A program made the position numbers and the translations under genes. Shown here in pieces: positions 34,299-41,648 of a stretch of 42,803 bases of DNA (positions are counted from its first letter, which is position 1; each line of letters begins with the position of its first letter). The stretch is from Bacteroidales bacterium. Lineage in GTDB: Bacteria; Bacteroidota; Bacteroidia; Bacteroidales; UBA932. Location: assembly GCA_017473705.1 (NCBI GenBank), contig JAFUJQ010000008.1, forward strand, positions 1 to 42,803, read 5' to 3'. The notes under the pieces are model-generated. The model searched no databases, was not told the DNA's origin, and worked only from the letters and a program-made list of their open reading frames with translations.

Positions 34299-34306
34299 TA
34301 CTCATT

Positions 34307-34503
34307 ATGGTCATTCTTAGACAAATATTCGTCCGACTTTAGGAGGGGCTCTCGAGGCAATTCCCTCCCAATTGCAATTGACAATCTCGGTTTGTCTTGC
34401 CGTTAGGACACCTATCGACTTCCCTCATTGAGGGCAATCCGCATTTTCTAGTTAGTTTAATCAAGTTTCGCGAATGCGAGACCATATTGTTTATTGGAAC
34501 AAT
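34307..34503 (+). promoter_or_regulatory. Structured leader of the arginine operon (possible attenuator)
   Basis: Several stems compete or follow one another: AGACAAA (34319-34325) with TTTGTCT (34391-34397), the alternative GACAA (34380-34384) with TTGTC (34392-34396), GGAGGG (34342-34347) with CCCTCC (34363-34368), CCCTC-ATT-GAGGG (34422-34434), CGCATT (34440-34445) with AATGCG (34473-34478), and ATTGTT (34486-34491) with AACAAT (34498-34503) ending 1 nt before the ATG. An 11-codon open frame at 34307-34342 (MVILRQIFVRL) has two Arg codons but no ribosome site. Regulation by arginine is inference. Confidence 0.4.
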
Positions 34504-34504
34504 C

Positions 34505-35113
34505 ATGCACATTGATGTAGTGGTGGCCAATGAAGGCCATGCAGTGTATGCAGATGAAATCTGCGAAGAAATCCTTATTTCAGCCCGTGAGCGAGGCACC
34601 GGTATCGCTCGAAGAACTCCCGAGTATCTCATCGAGAAGATGGCGGCCGGCAAAGCCGTCATCGCGATAAGCGAAGAAGGCGAATTCGCCGGCTTCTCAT
34701 ACATCGAGACATGGGGAGGAAAGGAGTATGTAGCCAACTCCGGTCTTATAGTTTCTCATAAGTTCCGAGGAATCGGACTTGCCATGAGGATCAAGGAACG
34801 CATATTTCAACTTTCAAGAGAAAGATATCCGAAGGCCAAGATCTTCAGCATCACGACAGGAGCTGCTGTGATGAAGATGAATTATGAGCTCGGTTTCAGA
34901 CCTGTCACATTTGCCGCTCTGACAGACGATCCGGAATTCTGGAAAGGCTGCCAGGGATGCAGGAACTATGCAATTCTCGAAGCGAATGAATACAGGATGT
35001 GCCTGTGCACCGGCCTGCTCTTCGATCCGGCAGAGCATATAGAGGTAAAGAATCCGGCAGACCCCAAGATGGCGGATCTGAAGGATGGAGAACAGAAACA
35101 GAATAATAATTAA
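34505..35113 (+). CDS. GNAT N-acyltransferase heading the arginine operon (candidate N-acylglutamate synthase)
   Basis: The 202-residue protein from the ATG at 34505 has a GNAT fold: a conserved start (IDVVVANEGHAVYADEICEEI), AGFSYIETWGG, ANSGLIVSHKFRGIGLAMRI with the acyl-CoA pyrophosphate loop, then IFSITTGAAVMKMNYELGF. The C-terminal tail has four cysteines, CQGC and CLC, that could bind metal. An upstream in-frame ATG at 34397 only adds residues encoded by the structured leader. Bacteroidetes lack classical ArgA/ArgJ, and this gene heads a complete arg operon 12 nt before argG. By inference it makes N-succinyl- or N-acetylglutamate. Confidence 0.8.
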   Translation: MHIDVVVANEGHAVYADEICEEILISARERGTGIARRTPEYLIEKMAAGKAVIAISEEGEFAGFSYIETWGGKEYVANSGLIVSHKFRGIGLAMRIKERIFQLSRERYPKAKIFSITTGAAVMKMNYELGFRPVTFAALTDDPEFWKGCQGCRNYAILEANEYRMCLCTGLLFDPAEHIEVKNPADPKMADLKDGEQKQNNN

Positions 35114-35125
35114 ATCACAAAACAT

Positions 35126-36319
35126 ATGAACAACAAGGTTGTACTCGCCTTCAGCGGCGGTCTGGACACATCGTTCTGTGTCCCTTATCTTAAGGAAAAA
35201 GGTTATGAAGTCCACACTGTTATGGTCAATACAGGAGGATTCTCACCAGAGGAAGAGAAGTTCATCGAGAGCCGTGCGCTCACACTTGGTGCGGCGACGC
35301 ATACTACAGTAGACGCAGTAGATACATATTATAATAAAGGTATCAAGTATCTGATCTATGGAAACATCCTCAAGAATGCAACTTATCCGCTTTCGGTAAG
35401 TTCCGAGAGAGTATTCCAGGCGCTGGAGGTATTGAAGCACGTGCAGAAGATCGGAGCGGGAGCGGTTGCGCATGGAAGTACCGGGGCAGGAAACGACCAG
35501 GTACGCTTTGATATAGTGTTCGAGATTCTAGCACCTGAAGTCAAGATCATTGCGCCTGTACGTGATGAAGGATTCACACGTCAGTTCGAAATCGAATATC
35601 TGCAGCAGCACGGATTTGATTTCTCATGGGAGAAGGCGAAGTATTCGATCAACCAGGGGCTCTGGGGCACCAGCATCGGAGGCGTTGAGACACTTCACTC
35701 GGACGGATATCTTCCTGAGGAGGCATATCCGACAAAGGTGACGAAGTCTGAGCCTGAACATATCAAGATCGGTTTCTGCAAGGGTGAACCGATGTCGTTC
35801 AATGGCGTGCAGATGAGCCCGGTGGAGGTCATCAAGGCGGTTCGCGACGTTGCGGGTCCGTTCGGTATAGGACGTGATATCCATATCGGTGACACTATCA
35901 TCGGCATCAAGGGACGCGTCGGTTTCGAGGCGGCGGCTCCGCTTATCATCGTGAAGGCGCATCACCTTCTTGAGAAGCACACACTTACAAAGGGACAGCT
36001 TTACTGGAAGGATCAGATTGCCGGATGGTATGGACAGCAGATGCACGAGGCCATGTATCTGGATCCTGTCTGCAGGGACATGGAAGCGATGATGGACAGC
36101 ATCGAGCAGAACGTAACAGGAGAGGTGGAGATTGCCCTTATGCCATATCATTTCTCGGTGCTCGGATGCACAAGTGAGCATGACCTTATGAGTTCGAAGT
36201 TCGGAGCTTATGGTGAGGTTAACAACTCATACACAGGACGCGATGTGGTCGGATTCACCAAGGTGATCGCCAACCCGCTGAAGATCTATTATTCAGTAAA
36301 TAATCAAGAAATACAATAG
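35126..36319 (+). CDS. argG: Argininosuccinate synthase
   Basis: Joins citrulline and aspartate using ATP. The 397 residues include the PP-loop AFSGGLDTS (8-16), AHGSTGAGNDQVRF (citrulline/aspartate loop), IIAPVRDEGFTR, KYSINQGLWGTSIGG, and KGRVGFEAAAPLIIVKAHH. It follows the GNAT gene by 12 nt and precedes argC by 15 nt. Confidence 0.98.
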   Translation: MNNKVVLAFSGGLDTSFCVPYLKEKGYEVHTVMVNTGGFSPEEEKFIESRALTLGAATHTTVDAVDTYYNKGIKYLIYGNILKNATYPLSVSSERVFQALEVLKHVQKIGAGAVAHGSTGAGNDQVRFDIVFEILAPEVKIIAPVRDEGFTRQFEIEYLQQHGFDFSWEKAKYSINQGLWGTSIGGVETLHSDGYLPEEAYPTKVTKSEPEHIKIGFCKGEPMSFNGVQMSPVEVIKAVRDVAGPFGIGRDIHIGDTIIGIKGRVGFEAAAPLIIVKAHHLLEKHTLTKGQLYWKDQIAGWYGQQMHEAMYLDPVCRDMEAMMDSIEQNVTGEVEIALMPYHFSVLGCTSEHDLMSSKFGAYGEVNNSYTGRDVVGFTKVIANPLKIYYSVNNQEIQ

Positions 36320-36334
36320 GTTATCTGGATTGGC

Positions 36335-37414
36335 ATGAGTATGACTAAAAAAATAAGAGTTGCCATTGCCGGTGGTACGGGTTATACTGGCGGGGAGCTG
36401 TTCCGCATTCTGCTGAATCATCCTCATGTGGAGATTGTGGCGGCGACTACGACTTCCTCGGAAGGCACCCCTGTTGCTTCCGTGCACAGGGATCTGATCG
36501 GAGAGACTGACCTTTGCTTCGGCACGGAACTCAATGATCCAGATGTGATATTCCTATGTCTGGGGCATGGCATTTCAAGGCAGTTTGTGGACAGTCATGA
36601 AATCAGCCCGGACTGCAGGATCATAGACCTGGGCAATGACTTCAGGCTTGACGGAGATTATGCCGGAAGGCATTTCGTTTATGGTCTCTGCGAAAGCGCC
36701 CGCGAAGAGATCCGCAAGGCTCACGACGTGGCAAACCCCGGATGCTTCGCTTCTGCAATCCAGTTGGCTGTGCTGCCACTGGCCGCTGCCGGGCTCATAA
36801 ATGATGAGATTCATGTCACTGCCATCACGGGATCCACTGGAGCAGGCAAGAAGCCTGGAGAAACCACCCATTTCAGTTACAGGAGCGACAACATATCCAT
36901 ATACAAGCTGTTCTCGCACCAGCATCTGGCGGAGATCAGACAGAATCTGGGGCGCATATCAGAGAAGGCTGCAGCCTCCACTGCCCCCCTCCCGGCAAGC
37001 TGGGCCCCTCACCATACGCGGGGGTGCGAAAATGCCGGTTCCGTCTATCAGCCTTCTCCGAATATAAAAATCAACTTTGTGCCGATGAGGGGTGATTTTG
37101 CGAGGGGTATTTTTGCCAGCGTTTATACCAAGGCAGTGGAAGGGATGACATTGGAGGATTACAGAAAGCTTTATGAAGACTATTACGCTGAATCACCGTT
37201 TGTATTCCATAGCAATGAAGGCATCTCTCTGAAAGAGGTTGTGAACACAAACAAATGCCTGTTGCATGTGGAGCTTCACGACGGTTATGTACACATCGCC
37301 TCGGTGATAGACAACCTGGTCAAAGGAGCTGCAGGCCAGGCAGTACAGAACATGAACCTGCTCTTCGGGCTCCCGGAAGACACGGGACTGCACCTGAAGC
37401 CATCAGCATTTTAA
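36335..37414 (+). CDS. argC: N-acetyl/N-succinyl-gamma-glutamyl-phosphate reductase, with an in-frame insertion
   Basis: Reduces N-acyl-glutamyl phosphate to the semialdehyde with NADPH. The nucleotide loop AGGTGYTGGELFRILL begins at residue 12, the active cysteine is Cys137 in NPGCFASA, and GSTGAGKKPGETTHFS and FVPMRGDFARGIF are family motifs. At 359 residues it is long for the Bacteroidetes type, which I recall as about 320. The extra part is residues about 210-241 (AAASTAPLPASW, then HHTRGCENAGSVYQ). That DNA is bounded by a 10-bp inverted repeat and contains the CCCTCCC...GGGCCCC core of the dispersed repeats in this window. The frame is kept, so the enzyme is probably active. Confidence 0.95.
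   Translation: MSMTKKIRVAIAGGTGYTGGELFRILLNHPHVEIVAATTTSSEGTPVASVHRDLIGETDLCFGTELNDPDVIFLCLGHGISRQFVDSHEISPDCRIIDLGNDFRLDGDYAGRHFVYGLCESAREEIRKAHDVANPGCFASAIQLAVLPLAAAGLINDEIHVTAITGSTGAGKKPGETTHFSYRSDNISIYKLFSHQHLAEIRQNLGRISEKAAASTAPLPASWAPHHTRGCENAGSVYQPSPNIKINFVPMRGDFARGIFASVYTKAVEGMTLEDYRKLYEDYYAESPFVFHSNEGISLKEVVNTNKCLLHVELHDGYVHIASVIDNLVKGAAGQAVQNMNLLFGLPEDTGLHLKPSAF
36962..37058. repeat. Repeat-like palindromic segment inserted in frame inside argC
   Basis: GAGAAGGCTG (36962-36971) and CAGCCTTCTC (37049-37058) are exact inverted repeats. Between them lies a GC-rich stretch with CCCTCCC, 8 nt, GGGCCCCTCACC, resembling the CCCTCCC-N13-GGGCCCC core of copies 2 and 3. It encodes about 30 residues absent from typical ArgC. 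Confidence 0.55.
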
Positions 37415-37416
37415 TA

Positions 37417-37525
37417 TGTTCATGGAGGTGGTTTAAAAACTAAATCCCTCCCACGCCTACGGCGCGGGCCCCTCCCGTTCACAAGGCCACGGGCGGCCAT
37501 GGTTTTTAAACCACCTCCATGAACA
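37417..37525. repeat. Structured dispersed repeat, copy 3 (short form with 24-bp perfect flanking inverted repeat)
   Basis: It lies between argC and argD. Arms 37417-37440 and 37502-37525 are perfectly complementary over 24 bp and do not resemble the flanks of copy 2. The interior keeps the core hairpin CCCACGCC-TAC-GGCGCGGG (37450-37468), then GGCCCC, and the tail GGCCACGGGCGGCCA, but lacks the central 84-bp block and the TTTGGCTTGG end. The left arm contains GGAGGTGG, a ribosome-site-like string that is sequestered if the stem forms. Confidence 0.85.
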
Positions 37526-37539
37526 AAAAAACATTAAGC

Positions 37540-38664
37540 ATGAAATTATTTGAAGTATATCAGTTGTGGGATATCGAGCCCATAAAAGGCTCGGACACAA
37601 CACTTTGGGATAAGAACGGAGAGGTCTATACCGACCTATATGGCGGTCACGCTGTAATCTCAGTGGGGCATTGTCATCCGCATTATGTAAAGATGCTCTC
37701 TGAGCAGCTCGGCAACCTCGGATTCTACTCGAATGCAGTGCAGAATTCGTTGCAGAAGGAGCTTGCCGGACGCCTTGGCAAAGCATGCGGTTATGATGAC
37801 TACGCCCTCTTTCTCTGCAACAGCGGAGCCGAAGCCAATGAAAATGCACTCAAAGTGGCATCATTCCACACCGGCAAGGCCAAAGTCCTTGCATTCCGCA
37901 AGGCATTCCATGGCAGGACATCCGGAGCAGTTGCCGCTACAGACAACCCGAAGATACAGGCTCCGTTCAACTCTACAGAGAACATTGTCTTCTCCCCTCT
38001 CAATGACCTCGAGTCAGCAGAACGCGAACTGTCGGCCGGTGGATTTGCCGCAGTCATCATCGAGGGCATTCAGGGAGTGGCAGGAATATACGAGCCGACA
38101 GGCGAATTCCTCCATGGCCTGCGTTCGCTTTGCGACAAGCATGGATGTCTGCTTATTCTTGACGAAATACAGTCCGGATATGGCAGGACAGGAAGATTCT
38201 TCGCGCATCAGCACCATGGAGTACGCGCAGACATCATCACCACCGCAAAGGGAATGGCCAACGGCTTCCCTATCGGCGGAGTGCTGATCAGCCCTGCAGT
38301 CAAGGCATCATACGGCATGCTCGGCACCACATTTGGAGGCAATCATCTTGCGTGTACGGCAGCGCTTGCAGTACTCGACATAATTGAAAATGAACATCTT
38401 ATAGAAAATGCCGCAAAGATAGGAGAATACTTCAAGGCAACATTCGAAGGAGACAAAGCCGTCAAGGAGTACAGAGGAAAGGGACTGATGATCGGTCTGG
38501 AACTGAACGAAGAATACGTCGGCCTCCGCAACCGTCTTCTTTTCGAGAAGCATTTCTTCACAGGAGCGGCGGGCGCAGGCGTAATCCGCCTCCTCCCATC
38601 ACTCACCATATCTCAGGCAACAGCCGAATCATTCGTCACAGCCTGGAAAGAACTGACATTATGA
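37540..38664 (+). CDS. argD: N-acetyl/N-succinylornithine aminotransferase
   Basis: PLP-dependent transfer of an amino group from glutamate to the N-acylglutamate semialdehyde. From the ATG at 37540 (MKLFEVYQLWDIEPIKG) it has 374 residues; this matches the start usual in Bacteroidetes, whereas the ATG at 37519 lies inside the repeat's right arm. Motifs: LYGGHAVISVGHCHPHYV, FLCNSGAEANENALKVA, ILDEIQSGYGRTG, and the PLP lysine K237 in TTAKGMANGFPIGG. It overlaps argF' by 4 nt. Confidence 0.96.
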   Translation: MKLFEVYQLWDIEPIKGSDTTLWDKNGEVYTDLYGGHAVISVGHCHPHYVKMLSEQLGNLGFYSNAVQNSLQKELAGRLGKACGYDDYALFLCNSGAEANENALKVASFHTGKAKVLAFRKAFHGRTSGAVAATDNPKIQAPFNSTENIVFSPLNDLESAERELSAGGFAAVIIEGIQGVAGIYEPTGEFLHGLRSLCDKHGCLLILDEIQSGYGRTGRFFAHQHHGVRADIITTAKGMANGFPIGGVLISPAVKASYGMLGTTFGGNHLACTAALAVLDIIENEHLIENAAKIGEYFKATFEGDKAVKEYRGKGLMIGLELNEEYVGLRNRLLFEKHFFTGAAGAGVIRLLPSLTISQATAESFVTAWKELTL

Positions 38665-39614
38665 GACATTTCACATCAATAACCCAGCTTCCTGACCTCA
38701 AGCAGGCACTTGAAGCAGCAAAATATGTAAAGGAGAATCCTTTTGCAGACCAGGAGCTCGGCAGGAACAAGACCCTGCTGATGATATTCTTCAACTCCAG
38801 CCTCCGCACAAGGCTCAGCACCCAGAAGGCAGCCCTGAACCTCGGCATGAACGTTATCGTGCTGGACGTGAACCAGGGAGCCTGGAAACTGGAAACAGAG
38901 CACGGAGTCATCATGGACGGAGACAAACCAGAGCATCTCCTGGAGGCGATTCCTGTAATGGGAAGCTGTTGCGACATCATCGGAGTGCGCGCATTTGCAG
39001 GACTGCAGAACAGGGATTATGATTATAATGAAGTAATAATCAACCAGTTCATACAGTATTCCGGCAAGCCGGTCTTCAGCATGGAGGCTGCAACTAGACA
39101 TCCTCTGCAGACCCTGGCCGACCTGCTCACTATCGAAGAGCATAAGACAGTGGAAAAACCTAAGATAGTCATGACATGGGCTCCGCATCCGAAGGCACTC
39201 CCCCAGGCAGTTCCGAACTCATTTGCAGAAGGCATCAACATGACAGACTACGAGTTTGTGATCACTCATCCCGAGGGATACGAACTCGCACCGGAGTTCG
39301 TGGGCCGCGCCAAGGTGGAATACGACCAGCGCAAGGCATTCGAGGGCGCACATTTCATATACGCAAAGAACTGGTCGGCATACGCAGGAGAGAACTACGG
39401 TCAGATCCTCTGCACAGACCGCGACTGGACGGTAGACGCTGAAAAGATGGCACTTACGGACAACGCCTTCTTCATGCACTGTCTCCCGGTACGCCGCAAC
39501 ATGATCGTGACAGACGAAGTGATCGAAAGCCCGCAGTCACTGGTCATTCCGGAAGCGGCCAACCGCGTTGTCTCAGCGCAGACGATCCTAAAGGAAATTT
39601 TAGCTGGCCTCTAA
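38661..39614 (+). CDS. argF': N-succinylornithine carbamoyltransferase (ArgF')
   Basis: Transfers carbamoyl phosphate to N-acyl-ornithine, giving N-acyl-citrulline. The 317 residues carry the carbamoyl-phosphate motif SSLRTR (46-51), the family-specific DVNQGAWKLE (69-78), and HCLPVRRNMIVTDEV near the C terminus. Residue 90 is Pro (GDKPEHLLEA); in the characterised Bacteroides fragilis enzyme Pro90 gives N-succinylornithine specificity, while the Xanthomonas N-acetylornithine enzyme has Glu at this place. So the succinyl variant is predicted. ATGA overlap with argD. Confidence 0.95.
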   Translation: MRHFTSITQLPDLKQALEAAKYVKENPFADQELGRNKTLLMIFFNSSLRTRLSTQKAALNLGMNVIVLDVNQGAWKLETEHGVIMDGDKPEHLLEAIPVMGSCCDIIGVRAFAGLQNRDYDYNEVIINQFIQYSGKPVFSMEAATRHPLQTLADLLTIEEHKTVEKPKIVMTWAPHPKALPQAVPNSFAEGINMTDYEFVITHPEGYELAPEFVGRAKVEYDQRKAFEGAHFIYAKNWSAYAGENYGQILCTDRDWTVDAEKMALTDNAFFMHCLPVRRNMIVTDEVIESPQSLVIPEAANRVVSAQTILKEILAGL

Positions 39615-39632
39615 CCAACTATCTTACAGCGA

Positions 39633-39680
39633 CTTACAAAAAGCTCGTGCCGCCCAAGGGGAGCACGAGGTTTGGATAAG
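39633..39680. repeat. Imperfect palindrome in the argF'-argB gap
   Basis: The arms 39633-39650 and 39663-39680 pair at 14 of 18 positions, with the inner seven (CTCGTGC/GCACGAG) perfect, around CGCCCAAGGGGA. There is no T run, so it is not a classical terminator. It may be an attenuator, a processing site or a decayed palindromic element. The rest of the 98-nt gap shows nothing. Confidence 0.55.
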
Positions 39681-39712
39681 ACATTATTAATCAGGGAATT
39701 AAACGCCAGGGT

Positions 39713-40576
39713 ATGATTAAGGTTATCAAGATCGGTGGGAATGTGGTTGACAATCCTGCGCTTCTGCGGGAGTTTGTCCGGGATTTTGCGGCCATGCCGG
39801 GGATGAAGGTGCTCGTGCATGGGGGCGGAGTCATGGCGAGTCAGATGCAGAAGAGCATGGGTATGGTGCCGCAGATGGTCGAGGGTAGAAGGGTGACCGA
39901 CGAGGAAACTCTGAAGGTGGTCACTATGGTGTATGCGGGATGGTGCAACAAGAAAATCGTCGCACTGCTGCAGGCGGAAGGATGCAATGCCATCGGACTC
40001 AGCGGCGCAGACGGGAATGCAATCAGAGCGGCGAAAAGACCGCCGGTGCATGTCAAGAGCATAGGCCGTGAAGTCGATTATGGTTATGTCGGAGATGTGA
40101 CAGCGGAAAGCGTCAATGCCGGATTCATATACTCGCTGCTGGAAAAAGGGATAGTACCGGTGTTCAATGCAATCAATCACGATGGCGAGGGCAACTTACT
40201 GAACACGAACGCAGATACGATCGCATCATCAATAGCTGTTGCAATGGCAAACTACAGATACCGTTCACCACGAGAGGTCTGCTGCCGTTGCGAGGAATGC
40301 ACTCATTGCAGTGATGACGGAAGACTGACACATGAGACCGAACTCATATATTGCTTTGAGAAAGATGGAGTGCTGTATGACAAGGATGACGACAGCAGTG
40401 TAATCCCGGAAATGGACCGCAAAAGATTCGAGGGACTGAAGGCGGAAGGAAGGGTGGCGGACGGAATGATTCCGAAACTGACGAATGCATTCAAAGCGAT
40501 AGACAGCGGTGTGGGCAAAGTGATCATCAAGCATGCCTGCAACCTGCTTAAACAGATCGGAACAACATTGATATAA
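39713..40576 (+). CDS. argB: N-acetyl/N-succinylglutamate kinase with a cysteine-rich insertion
   Basis: Phosphorylates the gamma-carboxylate of N-acylglutamate. The 287 residues have the amino-acid-kinase motifs KIGGNVVDN (6-14), VHGGG (35-39), IGLSGADGNAIRA, FNAINHDGEGNLLNTNADT, and GMIPKLTNAF. Residues about 182-206 (YRSPREVCCRCEECTHCSDD) look inserted relative to the usual short loop before LIYCFEKDGVL; the cysteines at 190, 191, 193, 196 and 199 could bind a metal. It ends 1 nt before the argE ATG. Confidence 0.95.
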   Translation: MIKVIKIGGNVVDNPALLREFVRDFAAMPGMKVLVHGGGVMASQMQKSMGMVPQMVEGRRVTDEETLKVVTMVYAGWCNKKIVALLQAEGCNAIGLSGADGNAIRAAKRPPVHVKSIGREVDYGYVGDVTAESVNAGFIYSLLEKGIVPVFNAINHDGEGNLLNTNADTIASSIAVAMANYRYRSPREVCCRCEECTHCSDDGRLTHETELIYCFEKDGVLYDKDDDSSVIPEMDRKRFEGLKAEGRVADGMIPKLTNAFKAIDSGVGKVIIKHACNLLKQIGTTLI

Positions 40577-40577
40577 T

Positions 40578-41648
40578 ATGACTGACAGCAAAAACATAGA
40601 GAAACTGACTGCTGAGGCGGTTGAACTGCTGAGGGAGATGGTGGCGATACCGTCGCCGTCGTTTCACGAGGATGCCGTGTGCAGTCATATCAGCAATTGG
40701 CTCACAGCGAAGGGTGTGGAGCATGAGAGGGTCGGGAACAATATCATTGCAGAGCATATTGTTGACCCATCCAAGCCGACTTTGATGCTTTGCGCACATA
40801 TTGACACGGTGGTTCCATGTGAAGGATACACCTTCGACCCATATAAACCGGAGAATTGCCCGACTGATATGATCCAGGGCCTTGGCAGCAATGACGACGG
40901 AGCTTCCGCCGTAGCCATGATTGCCGCTTTCAGATTCTTTGGCACCCGCACAACTATACCAAATATAACGTTAGTACTTACATGTGAGGAAGAGAGATCC
41001 GGCAAAGGCGGAATGACAGGTTTGTGGGGAAAGCGATTGAACCGGATTGATTACGCAATCGTGGGAGAGCCTACAGGAATGAAGGCTGCAACTTCAGAAA
41101 GAGGCCTTCTTGTGATTGATGCGACAGCGCATGGAGTGAGCGGACACGCAGCGAGGAATGAAGGTAAAAACGCACTCTACATTGCACTGGAGGACATTGA
41201 AAGACTTCGTAAACATGAATTTACGAAAGTATCCCCAAAGATGGGCAGAGTCAACCTCAATGTAACTCAGATCTCCGCCGGAAGCGCCCACAACGTGATT
41301 CCGGACCGATGCGACTTCGTGATAGACATACGTCCGACTGAGCAATACAGCAATGAGGAGATACTTCAGGAACTGCAGGAGATATGCGAAAGCGAACTGA
41401 AGCCAAGGAATCTTGCAAACCGATCGAGCGCAACGAAAGAAGATTCGCCATTACAGAAGACAGCAGAGCGAATGGGCATAGAGACATTCTCTTCTGCCAC
41501 AACTTCTGATTGGATGAGAATAACATGCGACGCGATCAAGATGGGGCCAGGTGAGTCAACCCGATCACATCGGAAGGACGAATTCGTCTACATTGACGAG
41601 GTTAGAAACGCAATAGAAATATACATTGAATTTATTGAAAAAATATGA
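40578..41648 (+). CDS. argE: M20-family N-acyl-citrulline/ornithine deacylase
   Basis: A metallohydrolase of the ArgE/DapE family. The 356 residues carry the metal ligands His74 in LMLCAHIDTV, Asp107 in GLGSNDDGAS, and the Glu pair in TCEEERSGKGG (137-138), with the dimerisation domain HGVSGHAARNEGKNAL. In the N-succinyl pathway carbamoylation comes first, so the expected substrate is N-succinyl-citrulline, giving citrulline for ArgG. Position between argB and argH supports this. It overlaps argH by 4 nt (ATGA). Confidence 0.93.
   Translation: MTDSKNIEKLTAEAVELLREMVAIPSPSFHEDAVCSHISNWLTAKGVEHERVGNNIIAEHIVDPSKPTLMLCAHIDTVVPCEGYTFDPYKPENCPTDMIQGLGSNDDGASAVAMIAAFRFFGTRTTIPNITLVLTCEEERSGKGGMTGLWGKRLNRIDYAIVGEPTGMKAATSERGLLVIDATAHGVSGHAARNEGKNALYIALEDIERLRKHEFTKVSPKMGRVNLNVTQISAGSAHNVIPDRCDFVIDIRPTEQYSNEEILQELQEICESELKPRNLANRSSATKEDSPLQKTAERMGIETFSSATTSDWMRITCDAIKMGPGESTRSHRKDEFVYIDEVRNAIEIYIEFIEKI

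Noticed and set aside
34397-34504. N-terminal extension of the GNAT in the arg operon
   Set aside because: The added residues come from the structured leader; family N termini begin at the equivalent of 34505.
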